Assembly (NCBI GenBank): GCA_021741145.1
Contig: JAIOYK010000006.1
Location: 1-64,000, forward strand
Origin: Rhodospirillum sp.
GTDB lineage: Bacteria > Pseudomonadota > Alphaproteobacteria > Rhodospirillales > Rhodospirillaceae
DNA length: 64,000 bases
Reading direction: 5' to 3'
Positions 17,106-26,852 of this stretch are shown here, in pieces. A program made the position numbers and the translations under genes. The notes below the pieces were generated by a model. The model did no database searches, was not told where the DNA came from, and worked only from the letters and a program-made list of their open reading frames with translations. Numbering within the stretch: the stretch's first letter is position 1; each line of letters begins with the position of its first letter.

Positions 17106-17362
17106 GAGCACTAGGACACCCTTTCCATTCCAATCATTTCACTTAGCATTTTACGCAGTTCCACGAAACGCCCGCGAATACTTCCACGGAACCAACCTAT
17201 TGCCCGATTTTCCAACTGATCTCCTATGTGAGCCCACCCTGAACCATTGACGCCTATGGTTTCCCATGAGATACCATGAAGTCCTAAAAGTTCCCCGAAG
17301 CGCGCGTTATCCACGGGAAGAACTGGGATTCGGGAAAATTTCACGCGGAGGCTCGGCGAGCC

Positions 17363-17821
17363 ATGCGGCCGTTCATCGGCACATACGAGAACAAGGTGGA
17401 CCGGAAGGGACGAGTGTCCGTTCCGGCCAAGTTCCGTGCCGTGCTCTCGGCCGAGGACTACACCGGTATCGTAGTCCGCCCCGACGTGGACAAAGGCTGC
17501 ATCGAAGGCTATGGCATGGACCGGCTGGAGCGGCTGAACGACCTGACCCCCGACCTGGTCGACTTCGATAATCCCGAAAGCGCCCCCGCCTATCAAATCC
17601 TCGCCGAGTCGGAGGAACTGTCCTTCGACCCCAATGGCCGCGTTCTCATCCCGGCTCCTATCCTGGAAGAGGCGGGCATCGATGAAACCGCCATCTTCGT
17701 CGGCCTGGGTCGGGTGTTCCAAATCTGGAATCCCGAGGCTTACCAAACCTTTAAGAACACGAAACTTCGTCCCGCCGCCAAGACTTCCCCCGCGGCCAAG
17801 GTGAAGGAGGGTGACCAATGA
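17363..17821 (+). CDS. mraZ: MraZ transcriptional regulator of the dcw cluster
   Basis: 152 residues; GGAGGC precedes the ATG. Two SpoVT/AbrB-like halves are visible: [22 protein letters not shown] at the N-terminus and [22 protein letters not shown] in the middle, each with the DxxGR signature. MraZ forms a ring-shaped multimer that binds direct repeats before its own gene and represses the cluster. GGGA occurs three times just upstream (17315, 17325, 17332), the first two at the 10-bp spacing typical of MraZ boxes. The gene overlaps rsmH by 4 nt. Confidence 0.97.
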   Translation: MRPFIGTYENKVDRKGRVSVPAKFRAVLSAEDYTGIVVRPDVDKGCIEGYGMDRLERLNDLTPDLVDFDNPESAPAYQILAESEELSFDPNGRVLIPAPILEEAGIDETAIFVGLGRVFQIWNPEAYQTFKNTKLRPAAKTSPAAKVKEGDQ

Positions 17822-18801
17822 CCCCCACCCGCCCCCACCTCCCCGTGATGCTCGCCGAGGTGCTGACCGCCCTGTCCCCAAAGGCGGGCGAGGTCCACCT
17901 GGACGGGACCTTCGGCAACGGAGGCTATTCCCAGGGTCTCCTGGATGCCGCGGCGTGCACGGTCTGGGCCACCGATCGTGACCCGTCGGCCCGCCCGCGT
18001 GGCGACGAAATGGAAGCCGCCAACCCGGGTCGCTTCACCCTGGTGAGCGGGTGCTTCGGCGATATGGATCGCCTTCTCGCCGATCGGGGAGTGTCACAGG
18101 TGGATGGAATCGCCCTGGACCTGGGTGTTTCCTCCATGCAGCTCGATCATGCGGAGCGGGGGTTTTCCTTCCAGAAGGATGGCCCACTCGACATGCGCAT
18201 GGGTCGCGAGGGTCTCACGGCCGCGGATCTGGTGAATTCCCTGGACGAGGGTGATCTGGCCGACGTGATCTACCTCTACGGCGAGGAACGCCACTCCCGC
18301 CGGATTGCCCGGGCCCTCGTCGAACGCCGGGCCGAAACTCCCTTCACACGAACCGGTGATCTGGCCGATGTGGTGCGGAGTGTCATGCGCAAAGGCAAGG
18401 ATGGTATCGACCCGGCAACCCGCACGTTCCAGGCGCTTCGCATCAAGGTGAACGACGAATTGGGAGAGTTGGAACGGGGTTTGCGGGCCGCGGAACGTCT
18501 GCTCGCCCCCGGTGGCCGCTTGGTGGTTGTTTCCTTCCATTCCCTGGAGGATCGGGTGGTAAAGGCCTTCCTACGCCGCCGCTGCGGGGAAAGCGAAGGG
18601 ATCAGCCGCCATATGCCCGCCCCGACGGCCATCCGGGACCCCGCCCCCACCTTCCAGGCCCTGTCCCGCCGCACCACAAAACCCGGTGCCGAGGAAACCC
18701 GCGCCAACCCCCGAGCCCGATCCGCCCGACTCCGCGCCGCGGCGCGGACCGATGCCGCGGCCTGGCCTGAACACGATGAACAGAAGGGAGGTTCCCGATG
18801 A
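17818..18801 (+). CDS. rsmH: 16S rRNA m4C1402 methyltransferase
   Basis: 327 residues. The N-terminus [36 protein letters not shown] is the RsmH S-adenosylmethionine site (the usual 'D.T.G.GGHS'; here the His is Tyr). Other family motifs follow: [49 protein letters not shown] and [17 protein letters not shown]. It methylates N4 of C1402 in 16S rRNA and is commonly the second dcw gene. It overlaps mraZ and ftsL by 4 nt each. Confidence 0.97.
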   Translation: MTPTRPHLPVMLAEVLTALSPKAGEVHLDGTFGNGGYSQGLLDAAACTVWATDRDPSARPRGDEMEAANPGRFTLVSGCFGDMDRLLADRGVSQVDGIALDLGVSSMQLDHAERGFSFQKDGPLDMRMGREGLTAADLVNSLDEGDLADVIYLYGEERHSRRIARALVERRAETPFTRTGDLADVVRSVMRKGKDGIDPATRTFQALRIKVNDELGELERGLRAAERLLAPGGRLVVVSFHSLEDRVVKAFLRRRCGESEGISRHMPAPTAIRDPAPTFQALSRRTTKPGAEETRANPRARSARLRAAARTDAAAWPEHDEQKGGSR

Positions 18802-19529
18802 TCCGTCCCATCCATCTGATCTGGGCCATTCTGGTCATGGCCATCGGCACCGCCCTGTTCCTTGTCGCCTACGAGGTGGAGGACAGGGAAGAGGAACTGA
18901 TCGCCCTGCGCCGGGACATCCGCGAGACCTCCCAGTCCATTCATGTGCTGCGGGCCGAGTGGAGCTACCTGAACGACCCCGCGCGGCTGGAACGCCTGGC
19001 CGACGAGCACCTGGGCCTCACGCCCATCAAGCTCGAGCAGTACACCACCATCGCCCAGTTGGCCGAGCGTCCCGCACCCGAGGGAGAACGTCCGATACCC
19101 GGTGATGGTCCCTTGCCCGACCGAACCCACCCCCCCGCCAGTGGAACCGTCCCTCTGGCCAGGAATGAAGACACGAACCGACCCGAAGCCCAGGACGGGG
19201 GATCGGCGGGCGCGAAGGCCGCCGCCGCCCTCCCCACGCCCAAATCCAAGCCGCCCGTCTCGCGGTCCACTTCTCCGGCACCCGTGACCCTGGCGACGGC
19301 CACCCCTCCGCCGCGGCCCTTGGCCAAGGCGGACCGCGTCCAGGCTCTGCCCGCCTCGGCCGGGAGCGCCGACATGAACGCCGTCCATGCGCCCCGCCCC
19401 GGTACGTTCCAGTCGCCTGGTGCCTTCCAGTCGCCCGGTGCCTTCCAGTCGCCCGGTGCCTTCCAGACGCCCGGTGCCTTCCAAACGAACGAACCGTTGG
19501 ACGCACCGGCCTTGGGAGGATTGCGATGA
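18798..19529 (+). CDS. ftsL: Cell division protein FtsL with an unusually long repeat-bearing tail
   Basis: 243 residues. The first 85 look like FtsL: a short cytoplasmic start, one membrane segment ([21 protein letters not shown]), then a coiled coil ([42 protein letters not shown]), ending [10 protein letters not shown]. Canonical FtsL is about 90-150 residues. The remaining ~150 residues here are Pro/Ala-rich and finish with tandem [12 protein letters not shown] copies encoded by an 18-bp DNA repeat. Family knowledge: FtsL links FtsQ and FtsB and activates the FtsWI synthase. Position between rsmH and ftsI supports the call. Confidence 0.93.
   Translation: MIRPIHLIWAILVMAIGTALFLVAYEVEDREEELIALRRDIRETSQSIHVLRAEWSYLNDPARLERLADEHLGLTPIKLEQYTTIAQLAERPAPEGERPIPGDGPLPDRTHPPASGTVPLARNEDTNRPEAQDGGSAGAKAAAALPTPKSKPPVSRSTSPAPVTLATATPPPRPLAKADRVQALPASAGSADMNAVHAPRPGTFQSPGAFQSPGAFQSPGAFQTPGAFQTNEPLDAPALGGLR
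19407..19478 (+). repeat. 18-bp minisatellite inside ftsL
   Basis: Four tandem copies of an 18-nt unit (TTCCAGTCGCCTGGTGCC and variants) run from 19407 to 19478, followed by a degenerate partial copy. Each unit encodes six residues, F-Q-S/T-P-G-A. The copies differ by one or two bases, so they are of fairly recent origin. Copy changes would keep the frame. Confidence 0.92.
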
Positions 19530-21313
19530 TGGGTCTGTTTCAATCCCGCCGAAATCGCTTCGTCTATCCTGGGGCCGAGATCCGGTCGAGCACGGGCGGT
19601 TCGCCCGCGCGCCTGGACGGGGAAAACCACCGGATCGTGGAGATGGGTCGGACCCGGCTGATGGTCGCGGCCTGCCTGTTCGGCTTAGCCTTCACCGTCA
19701 TCGGTGGCCGTCTGGTCGAACTGATGGCGCTCGGCGAGCCCGGCGAACCACCCGTGGCCACCCTGGCCGATGAACCCCTGGAAACCCGCATGGCCCGGGC
19801 CGACATCGTCGACCGGGATGGTCTCGTGCTGGCCACCAACCTGCCAACGGTGCACCTTTACGCCGACACCCGGGCCATCCCCGAGAAGGATCGCCTCCGC
19901 GCCATCGGCCTGCTGCCCACCCTGTTCCCGGAACTGACCACCGAGGAGTTGAACAACAAACTGGTTCCCGGCAAGGCCTTTGTGAACCTGCGCTACAACC
20001 TGACCCCCATCGAGCAGCAGGCTGTCAACGACCTGGGAATTCCAGGGCTGAACTTCGAGCGCGCCGAGCGACGGGTTTATCCCGCGGGCCGCCTCGTGGC
20101 CCATGTGGTGGGCGCCACCGACGTCGACGGCAATGGCATCGCTGGATTGGAAAAAGCCTTCGACGCCCGCCTGACCGGCGAGGACATCCCCCTGCGCCTC
20201 TCCCTGGATCTGCGGGTCCAGCACGTCGCCCACCGGGCCTTGTCCGATTCCATTGATCACTTCAAGGCCGTGGGCGGCACCGCCCTGGTCATGGACGTGA
20301 ACACGGCGGAAGTGTTGGCCCTCGTCTCCCTGCCCGACTACGAACCGGAGAAGATTGGATCCACCGGCGAGGACGCCCGCTTCAATCAGGCGACGCTCGG
20401 AGTGTTCGAGATGGGCTCCACCTTTAAGTTGTTCAATTCAGCCCTGGGACTCGAAAACGGCATGCAGCTGACCGACAGCTTCGACGCCCGGCACCCCATC
20501 CAGATCGGCGGCTTCACCATCCACGACTTCCACGCCAAGGGAACATGGCTGACCCTGCCCGAGATCCTGCAGTATTCCTCCAACATCGGGTCGGCCCGCT
20601 TGGCAACCACCGTGGGCACGGAGAAGCAGCGTGCCTTCCTCGAACGTCTCGGTCTGCTCGACCCCGTCCCCTTCGAGCTCCCCGAGGTTGGCCGCCCCCT
20701 GGTGCCGAACCCCTGGCGGGAAATCAACACCATGACCATCGCCTATGGCCATGGCCTGGCGGTCACCCCCCTGCAGACGATCACCGCGGTCTCGGCCTTG
20801 GTGAATGGGGGACTCCTACGCCCGCCCACCCTGCTGCGCCGCGCACCGCGGGACATTCCCCCCGGCAAGCAGGTAATCAGCGCCGAAAACAGCGGAAAAA
20901 TGCGCGCCCTCATGCGTCTTGTCGTTGAGAGTGGATCTGGTCGTAATGCCGACGTCAAGGGCTACTATGTGGGCGGAAAGACCGGTTCCGCGGACAAGCT
21001 GAGCAAGGTTGGCGGCTACTCCAACACCGCGGTCCGCACCTCGTTCATCGCGGTCTTCCCCATGACCGATCCGAAATACGTGGTGTTGGTCATGTTGGAC
21101 GATCCCAAGGCGGTGCCAGGAACCAGCAATCTCCGGACCGCGGGGTGGAACGCGACCCCAACGGCGGGCCGCATTGTCGCCGAAATCGCCCCCATTCTTG
21201 GGGTCGCCCCCCAGGAGGAAGACCCCACCGTCGCCTTCGATGCCCAGGTGATCCAACAGGTGGGCCTAAGGTCCCTCGAGCCACTGGAGGGCCCCGCCCT
21301 TGCAACTCGATAA
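19526..21313 (+). CDS. ftsI: Septal peptidoglycan transpeptidase FtsI (PBP3)
   Basis: 595 residues. A cytoplasmic N-terminus and one membrane segment (RLMVAACLFGLAFTVIGGRLVELM) lead to the pedestal domain (RADIVDRDGLVLATNLPTVHLYAD). The transpeptidase domain has the three active-site motifs: S298-T-F-K301, S351-S-N353 and K485-T-G487. It crosslinks septal peptidoglycan as partner of FtsW. The start overlaps ftsL by 4 nt, and the 3' end runs 14 nt into the TTG-started murE. The tail (EEDPTVAFDAQVIQQV...) is short. Confidence 0.97.
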   Translation: MMGLFQSRRNRFVYPGAEIRSSTGGSPARLDGENHRIVEMGRTRLMVAACLFGLAFTVIGGRLVELMALGEPGEPPVATLADEPLETRMARADIVDRDGLVLATNLPTVHLYADTRAIPEKDRLRAIGLLPTLFPELTTEELNNKLVPGKAFVNLRYNLTPIEQQAVNDLGIPGLNFERAERRVYPAGRLVAHVVGATDVDGNGIAGLEKAFDARLTGEDIPLRLSLDLRVQHVAHRALSDSIDHFKAVGGTALVMDVNTAEVLALVSLPDYEPEKIGSTGEDARFNQATLGVFEMGSTFKLFNSALGLENGMQLTDSFDARHPIQIGGFTIHDFHAKGTWLTLPEILQYSSNIGSARLATTVGTEKQRAFLERLGLLDPVPFELPEVGRPLVPNPWREINTMTIAYGHGLAVTPLQTITAVSALVNGGLLRPPTLLRRAPRDIPPGKQVISAENSGKMRALMRLVVESGSGRNADVKGYYVGGKTGSADKLSKVGGYSNTAVRTSFIAVFPMTDPKYVVLVMLDDPKAVPGTSNLRTAGWNATPTAGRIVAEIAPILGVAPQEEDPTVAFDAQVIQQVGLRSLEPLEGPALATR

Positions 21314-22775
21314 GATACTGACCGGACAGGAGACACCGACCGTGCGCGTTGGCGGATGGGACAACCGGGAGATTAAGGGTGTAACCGCGGACTCCCGCGA
21401 GGTCGCGCCCGGCTGGCTGTTCGCCGCCCTGCCCGGCGTCAAGGTCGACGGCGCGGCTTTCATCTCGGATGCCCTGCGCGCCGGTGCCGCCGTCATCCTG
21501 GCCGCCCCGGGAACCACCCTGCCCACCGACGCCCCCGATGGCACGATCCTGCTGACCGACCCCAATCCCCGCAAGGCCTTCACCCTGTTCGTCGCGGCCA
21601 GCCAGGGGAACGCCCAACCGGAGACCGTGGCCGCGGTCACCGGGACCAATGGCAAGACCTCCACCGTCACCTTCGCCCGCCAACTGTGGGACGCCCTGGG
21701 CCTGTCCGGCGCGAGCATGGGCACCATCGGCGCCTTCGCCAAGGGCTATGACCGTCCGGGCCGCTTGACCACGCCCGATCCCGTGACCCTCCATCGTCTG
21801 CTCGCGGAATTGGCCGCCGCTGGCGCCACCCATCTGGCCTTGGAAGCCTCCTCCCATGGCCTGGATCAATACCGCCTGGACGGCGCGCGCATTCAAGCCG
21901 CCGCCTTCACCAACCTGTCCCGGGACCACCTGGACTACCATGGCGACATGGCGCGTTACCTGGCCGCCAAGACGCGCCTGTTCACCGAGGTCCTGGCCGA
22001 GGGGGGGACCGCGGTCCTGAACGCCGATGGTCCTGAATTCCCCGCGTTGTCCGAAGTCTGCCGGAATCGGGGCCTCGCCGTGCTCTCCTTCGGCCATGGC
22101 GCGGCGGATCTGGCCATCCTGGACCGCCGTCCCCAGACCGACGGGCAGGACCTCACCCTCTCCCTGTTGGGCGAGCGCCGTGACATCCATTTGCCGCTGG
22201 CCGGGGATTTCCAGGCCATGAACGTGCTCTGCGCCTTGGGGTTGGTGCTGGCCACCACGGGCATGAACCCGCGGGCCTTCGATCTTCTGCCGTCCCTTAC
22301 CGGTGTACCGGGCCGCATGGAGCTGGTGGCCACCCGGGCCAATGGCGCGGCGGTTTACGTGGACTTCGCTCATACTCCGGATGCTCTGGAGACGGTTCTG
22401 AAGGCGCTGCGTCCCCATTGCGCGGGCCGTCTGGTCTGCGTTTTCGGCTGTGGCGGTGACCGGGATCGGGGCAAGCGCCCGGAGATGGGCCGGATCGCCG
22501 AGGAACTGGCCGACATCGCCATCGTCACCGACGACAACCCGCGCACCGAGGATCCGGCCACCATCCGCGCCGAGATCAAGGCCGCCTGCCCGTCGGCCCG
22601 GGAAATTGGCGACAGGGATGCGGCGATTCGCGAAGCCGTGGCCTTGCTCGAGTCCGGAGATCTGTTGGTCATCGCCGGCAAAGGCCACGAAACCGGCCAG
22701 ACCGTGGGCGCCGTGGTCCACCCCTTCCTGGATGCCGACCACGCCCGCGACGCCGTGCGGGAGGCGGACCAATGA
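21300..22775 (+). CDS. murE: UDP-MurNAc-L-Ala-D-Glu: meso-diaminopimelate ligase
   Basis: 491 residues, starting at a TTG inside the 3' end of ftsI. The Mur ligase P-loop is AVTGTNGKTSTVTFARQLW, and the central motifs (EASSHGLDQYRLDGARI, FTNLSRDHLDYHGDM) are present. The substrate-selecting loop reads DDNPRTEDP; the DNPR motif indicates meso-diaminopimelate, giving a Gram-negative-type wall. It adds the third residue of the stem peptide. It is followed by murF with a 4-nt overlap. Confidence 0.97.
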   Translation: MQLDKILTGQETPTVRVGGWDNREIKGVTADSREVAPGWLFAALPGVKVDGAAFISDALRAGAAVILAAPGTTLPTDAPDGTILLTDPNPRKAFTLFVAASQGNAQPETVAAVTGTNGKTSTVTFARQLWDALGLSGASMGTIGAFAKGYDRPGRLTTPDPVTLHRLLAELAAAGATHLALEASSHGLDQYRLDGARIQAAAFTNLSRDHLDYHGDMARYLAAKTRLFTEVLAEGGTAVLNADGPEFPALSEVCRNRGLAVLSFGHGAADLAILDRRPQTDGQDLTLSLLGERRDIHLPLAGDFQAMNVLCALGLVLATTGMNPRAFDLLPSLTGVPGRMELVATRANGAAVYVDFAHTPDALETVLKALRPHCAGRLVCVFGCGGDRDRGKRPEMGRIAEELADIAIVTDDNPRTEDPATIRAEIKAACPSAREIGDRDAAIREAVALLESGDLLVIAGKGHETGQTVGAVVHPFLDADHARDAVREADQ

Positions 22776-24298
22776 CCCAACCCCATCCAATTCTTTGGAC
22801 CGCGAACAGCGCCGCGGCGGCCTTGGGCCTGCCCGCCCGGGGTTCCTGGAGCGCTACGGGGATTTCCATCGACAGTCGGGCCGTGGCCGAGGGCGACCTG
22901 TTTATCGCCCTGATGGGACCGCGCTTCGACGCCCACGACTACGTTGTCCAGGCCCTGGACCAGGGCGCCGTCGCCGCGATCGTCTCCCGGCCCGTCGAGG
23001 GTGCCAATCCGGACCGCCTGATCTCCGTCACCGACACCAATGAAGCCCTCTGGACCCTGGGTCGGGCAGCTAGAGCGCGCTTCGGCGGCAAAGTCGTTGG
23101 CGTCACGGGAAGCGTCGGCAAAACCGGCACCAAGGAGATGCTGAGCCTCGCCCTGGGCCTGTTCGGCCGGGTCCACGCCACGGTCGGCAACCTCAACAAC
23201 CATTTCGGCGTCCCCCTGACCCTGGCCCGTCTGCCCGCGGAGGCCGACTACGCGGTCATCGAGATGGGCATGAGCGCCCCCGGGGAGATCACCCCGCTGA
23301 CCCAGTTGGCCCGGCCCCATGTGGCCCTGATTACCACCGTTGCCCCGGCCCACCTGGCGTTCTTCACCGGGGTCGAGCAGATCGCCGATGCCAAGGCCGA
23401 GATCCTGGCGGGGCTGGAACCCGGGGGCATGGCCGTCTTCAACCGGGACAATCGCTTTTACGAACGCCTCTGCCGGGCCGCGCGAAGCCATGGGATCAAC
23501 CAAATTATCGGCTTTGGTCGCCATATCTCCGCCGAGGCTCGCCTCCTCGACTGCGCCGTGGATGGGGAGGGCACCGCCGTCTTCGCCCTGGTGGGAGACC
23601 ATGCCTTCGCCTTCCGCATGCCCGTGGAAGGCCACCATTGGGCTCACAACGCCCTGGGCGCCCTCGCCGTGGCCGACGCCCTCGGATTGGACCCGGAGCG
23701 GGCGGCCCTGGGTCTGGCGGCCCTGTCCGCGCCCAAGGGTCGGGGCCTGCGCCACCGGGTGCCCTTGGCCTTCGGCCAGATTCAGGTAATTGATGAAAGC
23801 TATAATGCCAGCCCGGAAAGCATGGTCGCCGCCCTGGACTCCCTGGCCCATGCCAAGCCCGGCCCCCGGGGCCGCCGGATCGCCGTCATCGGCGACATGC
23901 TGGAACTGGGACCGGAGGCTCCGGTCCTGCATGCCGCACTCGCGAAAACCGTCCTTGACCGGGGAATCGACCTGGTTCATACCCCCGGCCCCTTGGCCGC
24001 CCATCTGTGGGACGCCCTGCCAACCGGAAAACGCGGGTCCAAAGCCGACTCGGCGGAAGCCCTGGTCTCGTCCATTCTCGCGGACCTGCGCCCCGGCGAC
24101 GTGGTGATGGTCAAGGGATCCAATGGCAGCAAGGTCTCTCGCGTGGTGGAGGCCTTGCTCGCCCTGTCTATCCAAAACCATGACGGCCCGTCGGCCGTTC
24201 TAGACCATGACGGCCCGTCGGCCGTTCAAGCCCAAGACGGCCCATCGGCCGATCAAAACTCCATCCCCGTCGGCCCCCAAGCCGCCACGGGGTCCTGA
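22772..24298 (+). CDS. murF: UDP-MurNAc-tripeptide: D-Ala-D-Ala ligase with repeat tail
   Basis: 508 residues. Typical motifs: [18 protein letters not shown], the P-loop [46 protein letters not shown] and [11 protein letters not shown]. The catalytic core ends near residue 475 ([10 protein letters not shown]). The last ~35 residues contain three copies of a DGPSAV-type unit encoded by a 27-bp repeat, which is not normal for MurF. It makes the complete UDP-MurNAc-pentapeptide in the cytoplasm. Only 31 nt separate it from mraY. Confidence 0.97.
   Translation: MTQPHPILWTANSAAAALGLPARGSWSATGISIDSRAVAEGDLFIALMGPRFDAHDYVVQALDQGAVAAIVSRPVEGANPDRLISVTDTNEALWTLGRAARARFGGKVVGVTGSVGKTGTKEMLSLALGLFGRVHATVGNLNNHFGVPLTLARLPAEADYAVIEMGMSAPGEITPLTQLARPHVALITTVAPAHLAFFTGVEQIADAKAEILAGLEPGGMAVFNRDNRFYERLCRAARSHGINQIIGFGRHISAEARLLDCAVDGEGTAVFALVGDHAFAFRMPVEGHHWAHNALGALAVADALGLDPERAALGLAALSAPKGRGLRHRVPLAFGQIQVIDESYNASPESMVAALDSLAHAKPGPRGRRIAVIGDMLELGPEAPVLHAALAKTVLDRGIDLVHTPGPLAAHLWDALPTGKRGSKADSAEALVSSILADLRPGDVVMVKGSNGSKVSRVVEALLALSIQNHDGPSAVLDHDGPSAVQAQDGPSADQNSIPVGPQAATGS
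24179..24259 (+). repeat. 27-bp tandem repeat encoding the MurF tail
   Basis: Three copies of a 27-nt unit (core GACGGCCCGTCGGCCG) lie at 24179-24205, 24206-24232 and 24233-24259, the third more diverged. Each encodes nine residues with the core D-G-P-S-A. The core also contains short self-complementary runs (CGGCC, GGCCG). The array stops 70 nt before the mraY start codon. Confidence 0.9.
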
Positions 24299-24329
24299 CG
24301 ATCCCCTGGCGAGGCCCCGGAACCGAAAG

Positions 24330-25415
24330 ATGCTCTATTTCCTATCCGAATTCTCCGAGCAGTTTGGCGCGCTCAACGTCTTCCGCTACCTGACTTTCCG
24401 GACGGGTGGCGCGGTGATGACGGCCTTGTTGTTCGCCTTCCTGGTCGGCCCCTCCTTGATCCAATGGTTGAAGCGCAAGCAGCGGGAAGGCCAACCGATC
24501 CGCGAAGATGGACCAGAAGGCCACCTGCTGACCAAGAAGGGCACGCCGACAATGGGCGGCATCATGATCCTTCTGGGCATGGGGATCGCCACCCTGCTAT
24601 GGGCGGACCTGACCAGCGGCTATATCTGGGCCGTCCTGCTGGTGACTCTCGGATATGGCGCCATCGGTTTCGCCGACGATTTCCTGAAGGTCACCAAGCG
24701 CAACACCAAGGGCCTGCCCGGCAAATTGAAACTGCTGGGTCAAGTCGGCTTTTCCGGGGCCGCGGCCCTGTGGATCATCCTGTTGGGCGAGGGGGATCAA
24801 GCCACCAGTCTGGCCGTACCCTTCTTCAAGGACCTCTTGGTCGACATGGGGTGGCTTTACTTGCCCTTCGCCATCTTCGTCATGACCGGCGCGTCCAACT
24901 CGGTGAACCTGACCGATGGCCTGGACGGGCTGGCCATCGTGCCGGTGATGATCGCCGCCTCGGTCTTCGTTCTCATCTCCTATCTGGTCGGAAACGCGGT
25001 CTTCGCCAATTACCTGCAAATCCATCACGTCCCTGGCGCGGGCGAACTGGCCGTCTTCTGTGGGGCGGTCGTCGGCGCGGCCATCGGCTTCCTGTGGTTC
25101 AACGCGCCACCCGCCCAGGTCTTCATGGGGGATACGGGGTCCCTGGCCCTGGGTGGCTCCCTCGGCGCGCTCGCGGTGGTCACCAAGCACGAAATCGTTT
25201 TGGCCATCGTCGGCGGTCTGTTCGTCCTGGAGACGGTCTCGGTGATCGTCCAGGTGGCCTCCTTCAAGCTGACTGGCAAGCGGGTGTTCCGCATGGCGCC
25301 CCTACACCACCACTTCGAGAAAAAGGGATGGGCGGAACCGACCATCGTGATCCGCTTTTGGATCATCGCCGTGATCCTGGCCATCGTCGGCCTATCCACC
25401 CTGAAACTCCGATAG
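24330..25415 (+). CDS. mraY: Phospho-MurNAc-pentapeptide translocase
   Basis: 361 residues from the ATG at 24330, the normal family length; a longer frame back to 24207 only reads through the murF repeat. MraY signatures are present: [13 protein letters not shown] near residue 70, [19 protein letters not shown] with the catalytic Asp pair near 114, [28 protein letters not shown], and the [19 protein letters not shown] loop. About ten membrane helices. It transfers phospho-MurNAc-pentapeptide to undecaprenyl phosphate, giving lipid I. Confidence 0.98.
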   Translation: MLYFLSEFSEQFGALNVFRYLTFRTGGAVMTALLFAFLVGPSLIQWLKRKQREGQPIREDGPEGHLLTKKGTPTMGGIMILLGMGIATLLWADLTSGYIWAVLLVTLGYGAIGFADDFLKVTKRNTKGLPGKLKLLGQVGFSGAAALWIILLGEGDQATSLAVPFFKDLLVDMGWLYLPFAIFVMTGASNSVNLTDGLDGLAIVPVMIAASVFVLISYLVGNAVFANYLQIHHVPGAGELAVFCGAVVGAAIGFLWFNAPPAQVFMGDTGSLALGGSLGALAVVTKHEIVLAIVGGLFVLETVSVIVQVASFKLTGKRVFRMAPLHHHFEKKGWAEPTIVIRFWIIAVILAIVGLSTLKLR

Positions 25416-25433
25416 AAAACGAAAGGTGGCCCC

Positions 25434-26852
25434 GTGATCCCCATCTACGAATACTCTGGACAGGACTTGGCCATCATGGGCCTGGGCAAGAGTGGCGTGA
25501 CCGTGGCCCGGGCACTGAGCGGCACCGGCACCCGCGTCCACGCCTGGGACGACAACCCGGCCCTGCGCGAGGCCGCCAAGGCCGAAGGCATCACCGTGAC
25601 CAATCTGGCGGACCTGTCGGACCGTCGGAACGATTGGCCCAACATGGCCGCGGTCATCTGGAGCCCGGGCATCCCCCATGGCCACCCCCAAACCCATCCC
25701 GTGGCTCGCATCGCCCGGGAGAAGGGGATCCCCCTGTTCTGCGACGTGGAATTGCTGATTCGCGCCCAGCGGGATTGTTTCTTCGTGGGGATCACCGGCA
25801 CCAACGGCAAGTCAACCACCACCGCGCTCGTCGGCCATATCCTGACCAAGGCCGGACATCCCACCCAGGTGGGCGGAAACCTGGGCATCCCGGCCCTGTC
25901 CCTCTCTCCCCTGCCCTTCCACGGCACCCATGTGCTGGAGCTGTCCTCCTATCAGTTGGAACTGACCCCCTCGTTGGACTGCGACGTGGCGGTGCTGCTG
26001 AATATCACCCCGGACCACCTGGACCGCCATGGCGGCATGGACGGGTATATCAAGGCCAAACGTCATATCTTCGACGGTGGCTGCGGTCCCCATTGGGCCG
26101 TGGTGGGTATCGATGACGCCCCCACCCGCACGGTCTTCGAAAGCCTCAAGCGTCTGGGTCACCACCGGTTGATCCCGATTTCCACCCAGACCGTCCCCAA
26201 GAAGGGTGTCGGCGCCGTGGACGGCATGTTGGTGGACAACATCGATGGCCGCAAGCCCAAGGAAATCCTCGATCTGCTGGAAATCGACTCCCTGCCCGGA
26301 GAGCACAACTGGCAGAACGCGGCCGCGGCCTACGCCGCCTGCCGGGCCCGGGGCGTGGCACCGGGCAAGATCGTCGAGGCCATGCGGAGCTTCCCCGGTC
26401 TACCCCACCGCCAGGAACTGGTGGCCGAGATCGGCGGCGTGCGCTTCGTCAATGACAGCAAGGCCACCAACGCCGACGCCGCCGACAAGGCGCTCTGCTG
26501 CTACGAGAATATCTACTGGATCGCCGGCGGGCAGGCCAAGGAAGGCGGCATCGCCAGCCTGGAGCCTCATTTCGCGCATATGCGCCACGCCTTCCTGATC
26601 GGCGAGGCGGCCCCGGCCTTCGAACAGGTCTTGCGGGGCAAGGTCTCGACCCACCGGGTCGGAGACTTGACCAAGGCCGTTAAACAGGCCGCGGATCTGG
26701 CCTGGCGCGAAGGCCAGGAGGAAGCGGTCGTACTGCTTTCCCCGGCCTGCGCCTCCTGGGACCAATTCAAAAGCTTCGAGCACCGGGGCGACACATTCCG
26801 GGATCTCGTTTCCAAGCTCCATCCGCCCAAGGAAAAGGGAAATCGGAAATGA
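25434..26852 (+). CDS. murD: UDP-MurNAc-L-alanine: D-glutamate ligase
   Basis: 472 residues, GTG start with AAAGGTGG upstream. The N-terminal domain begins LAIMGLGKSGVTVARALSGTG. The Mur ligase P-loop is GITGTNGKSTTTALVGHIL, followed by ELSSYQLE and LLNITPDHLDRHGGMDGYI. The C-terminal domain begins LPHRQELVAEIGGVRFVNDSKATNADAADKAL, which is specific to MurD, and ends with LLSPACASWDQFKSFEHRGDTF. It adds the second residue of the stem peptide. It overlaps ftsW by 4 nt. Confidence 0.98.
   Translation: MIPIYEYSGQDLAIMGLGKSGVTVARALSGTGTRVHAWDDNPALREAAKAEGITVTNLADLSDRRNDWPNMAAVIWSPGIPHGHPQTHPVARIAREKGIPLFCDVELLIRAQRDCFFVGITGTNGKSTTTALVGHILTKAGHPTQVGGNLGIPALSLSPLPFHGTHVLELSSYQLELTPSLDCDVAVLLNITPDHLDRHGGMDGYIKAKRHIFDGGCGPHWAVVGIDDAPTRTVFESLKRLGHHRLIPISTQTVPKKGVGAVDGMLVDNIDGRKPKEILDLLEIDSLPGEHNWQNAAAAYAACRARGVAPGKIVEAMRSFPGLPHRQELVAEIGGVRFVNDSKATNADAADKALCCYENIYWIAGGQAKEGGIASLEPHFAHMRHAFLIGEAAPAFEQVLRGKVSTHRVGDLTKAVKQAADLAWREGQEEAVVLLSPACASWDQFKSFEHRGDTFRDLVSKLHPPKEKGNRK

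Noticed and set aside
17056-17250. 64-residue frame near the LexA-type box, considered as a SidA-like SOS division inhibitor
   Set aside because: It begins upstream of the box, has no membrane segment and no ribosome site, so it does not fit an SOS-induced inhibitor.
24207-24329. N-terminal extension of MraY by 41 residues
   Set aside because: It reads through the murF repeat in another frame. The ATG at 24330 gives the standard family length.
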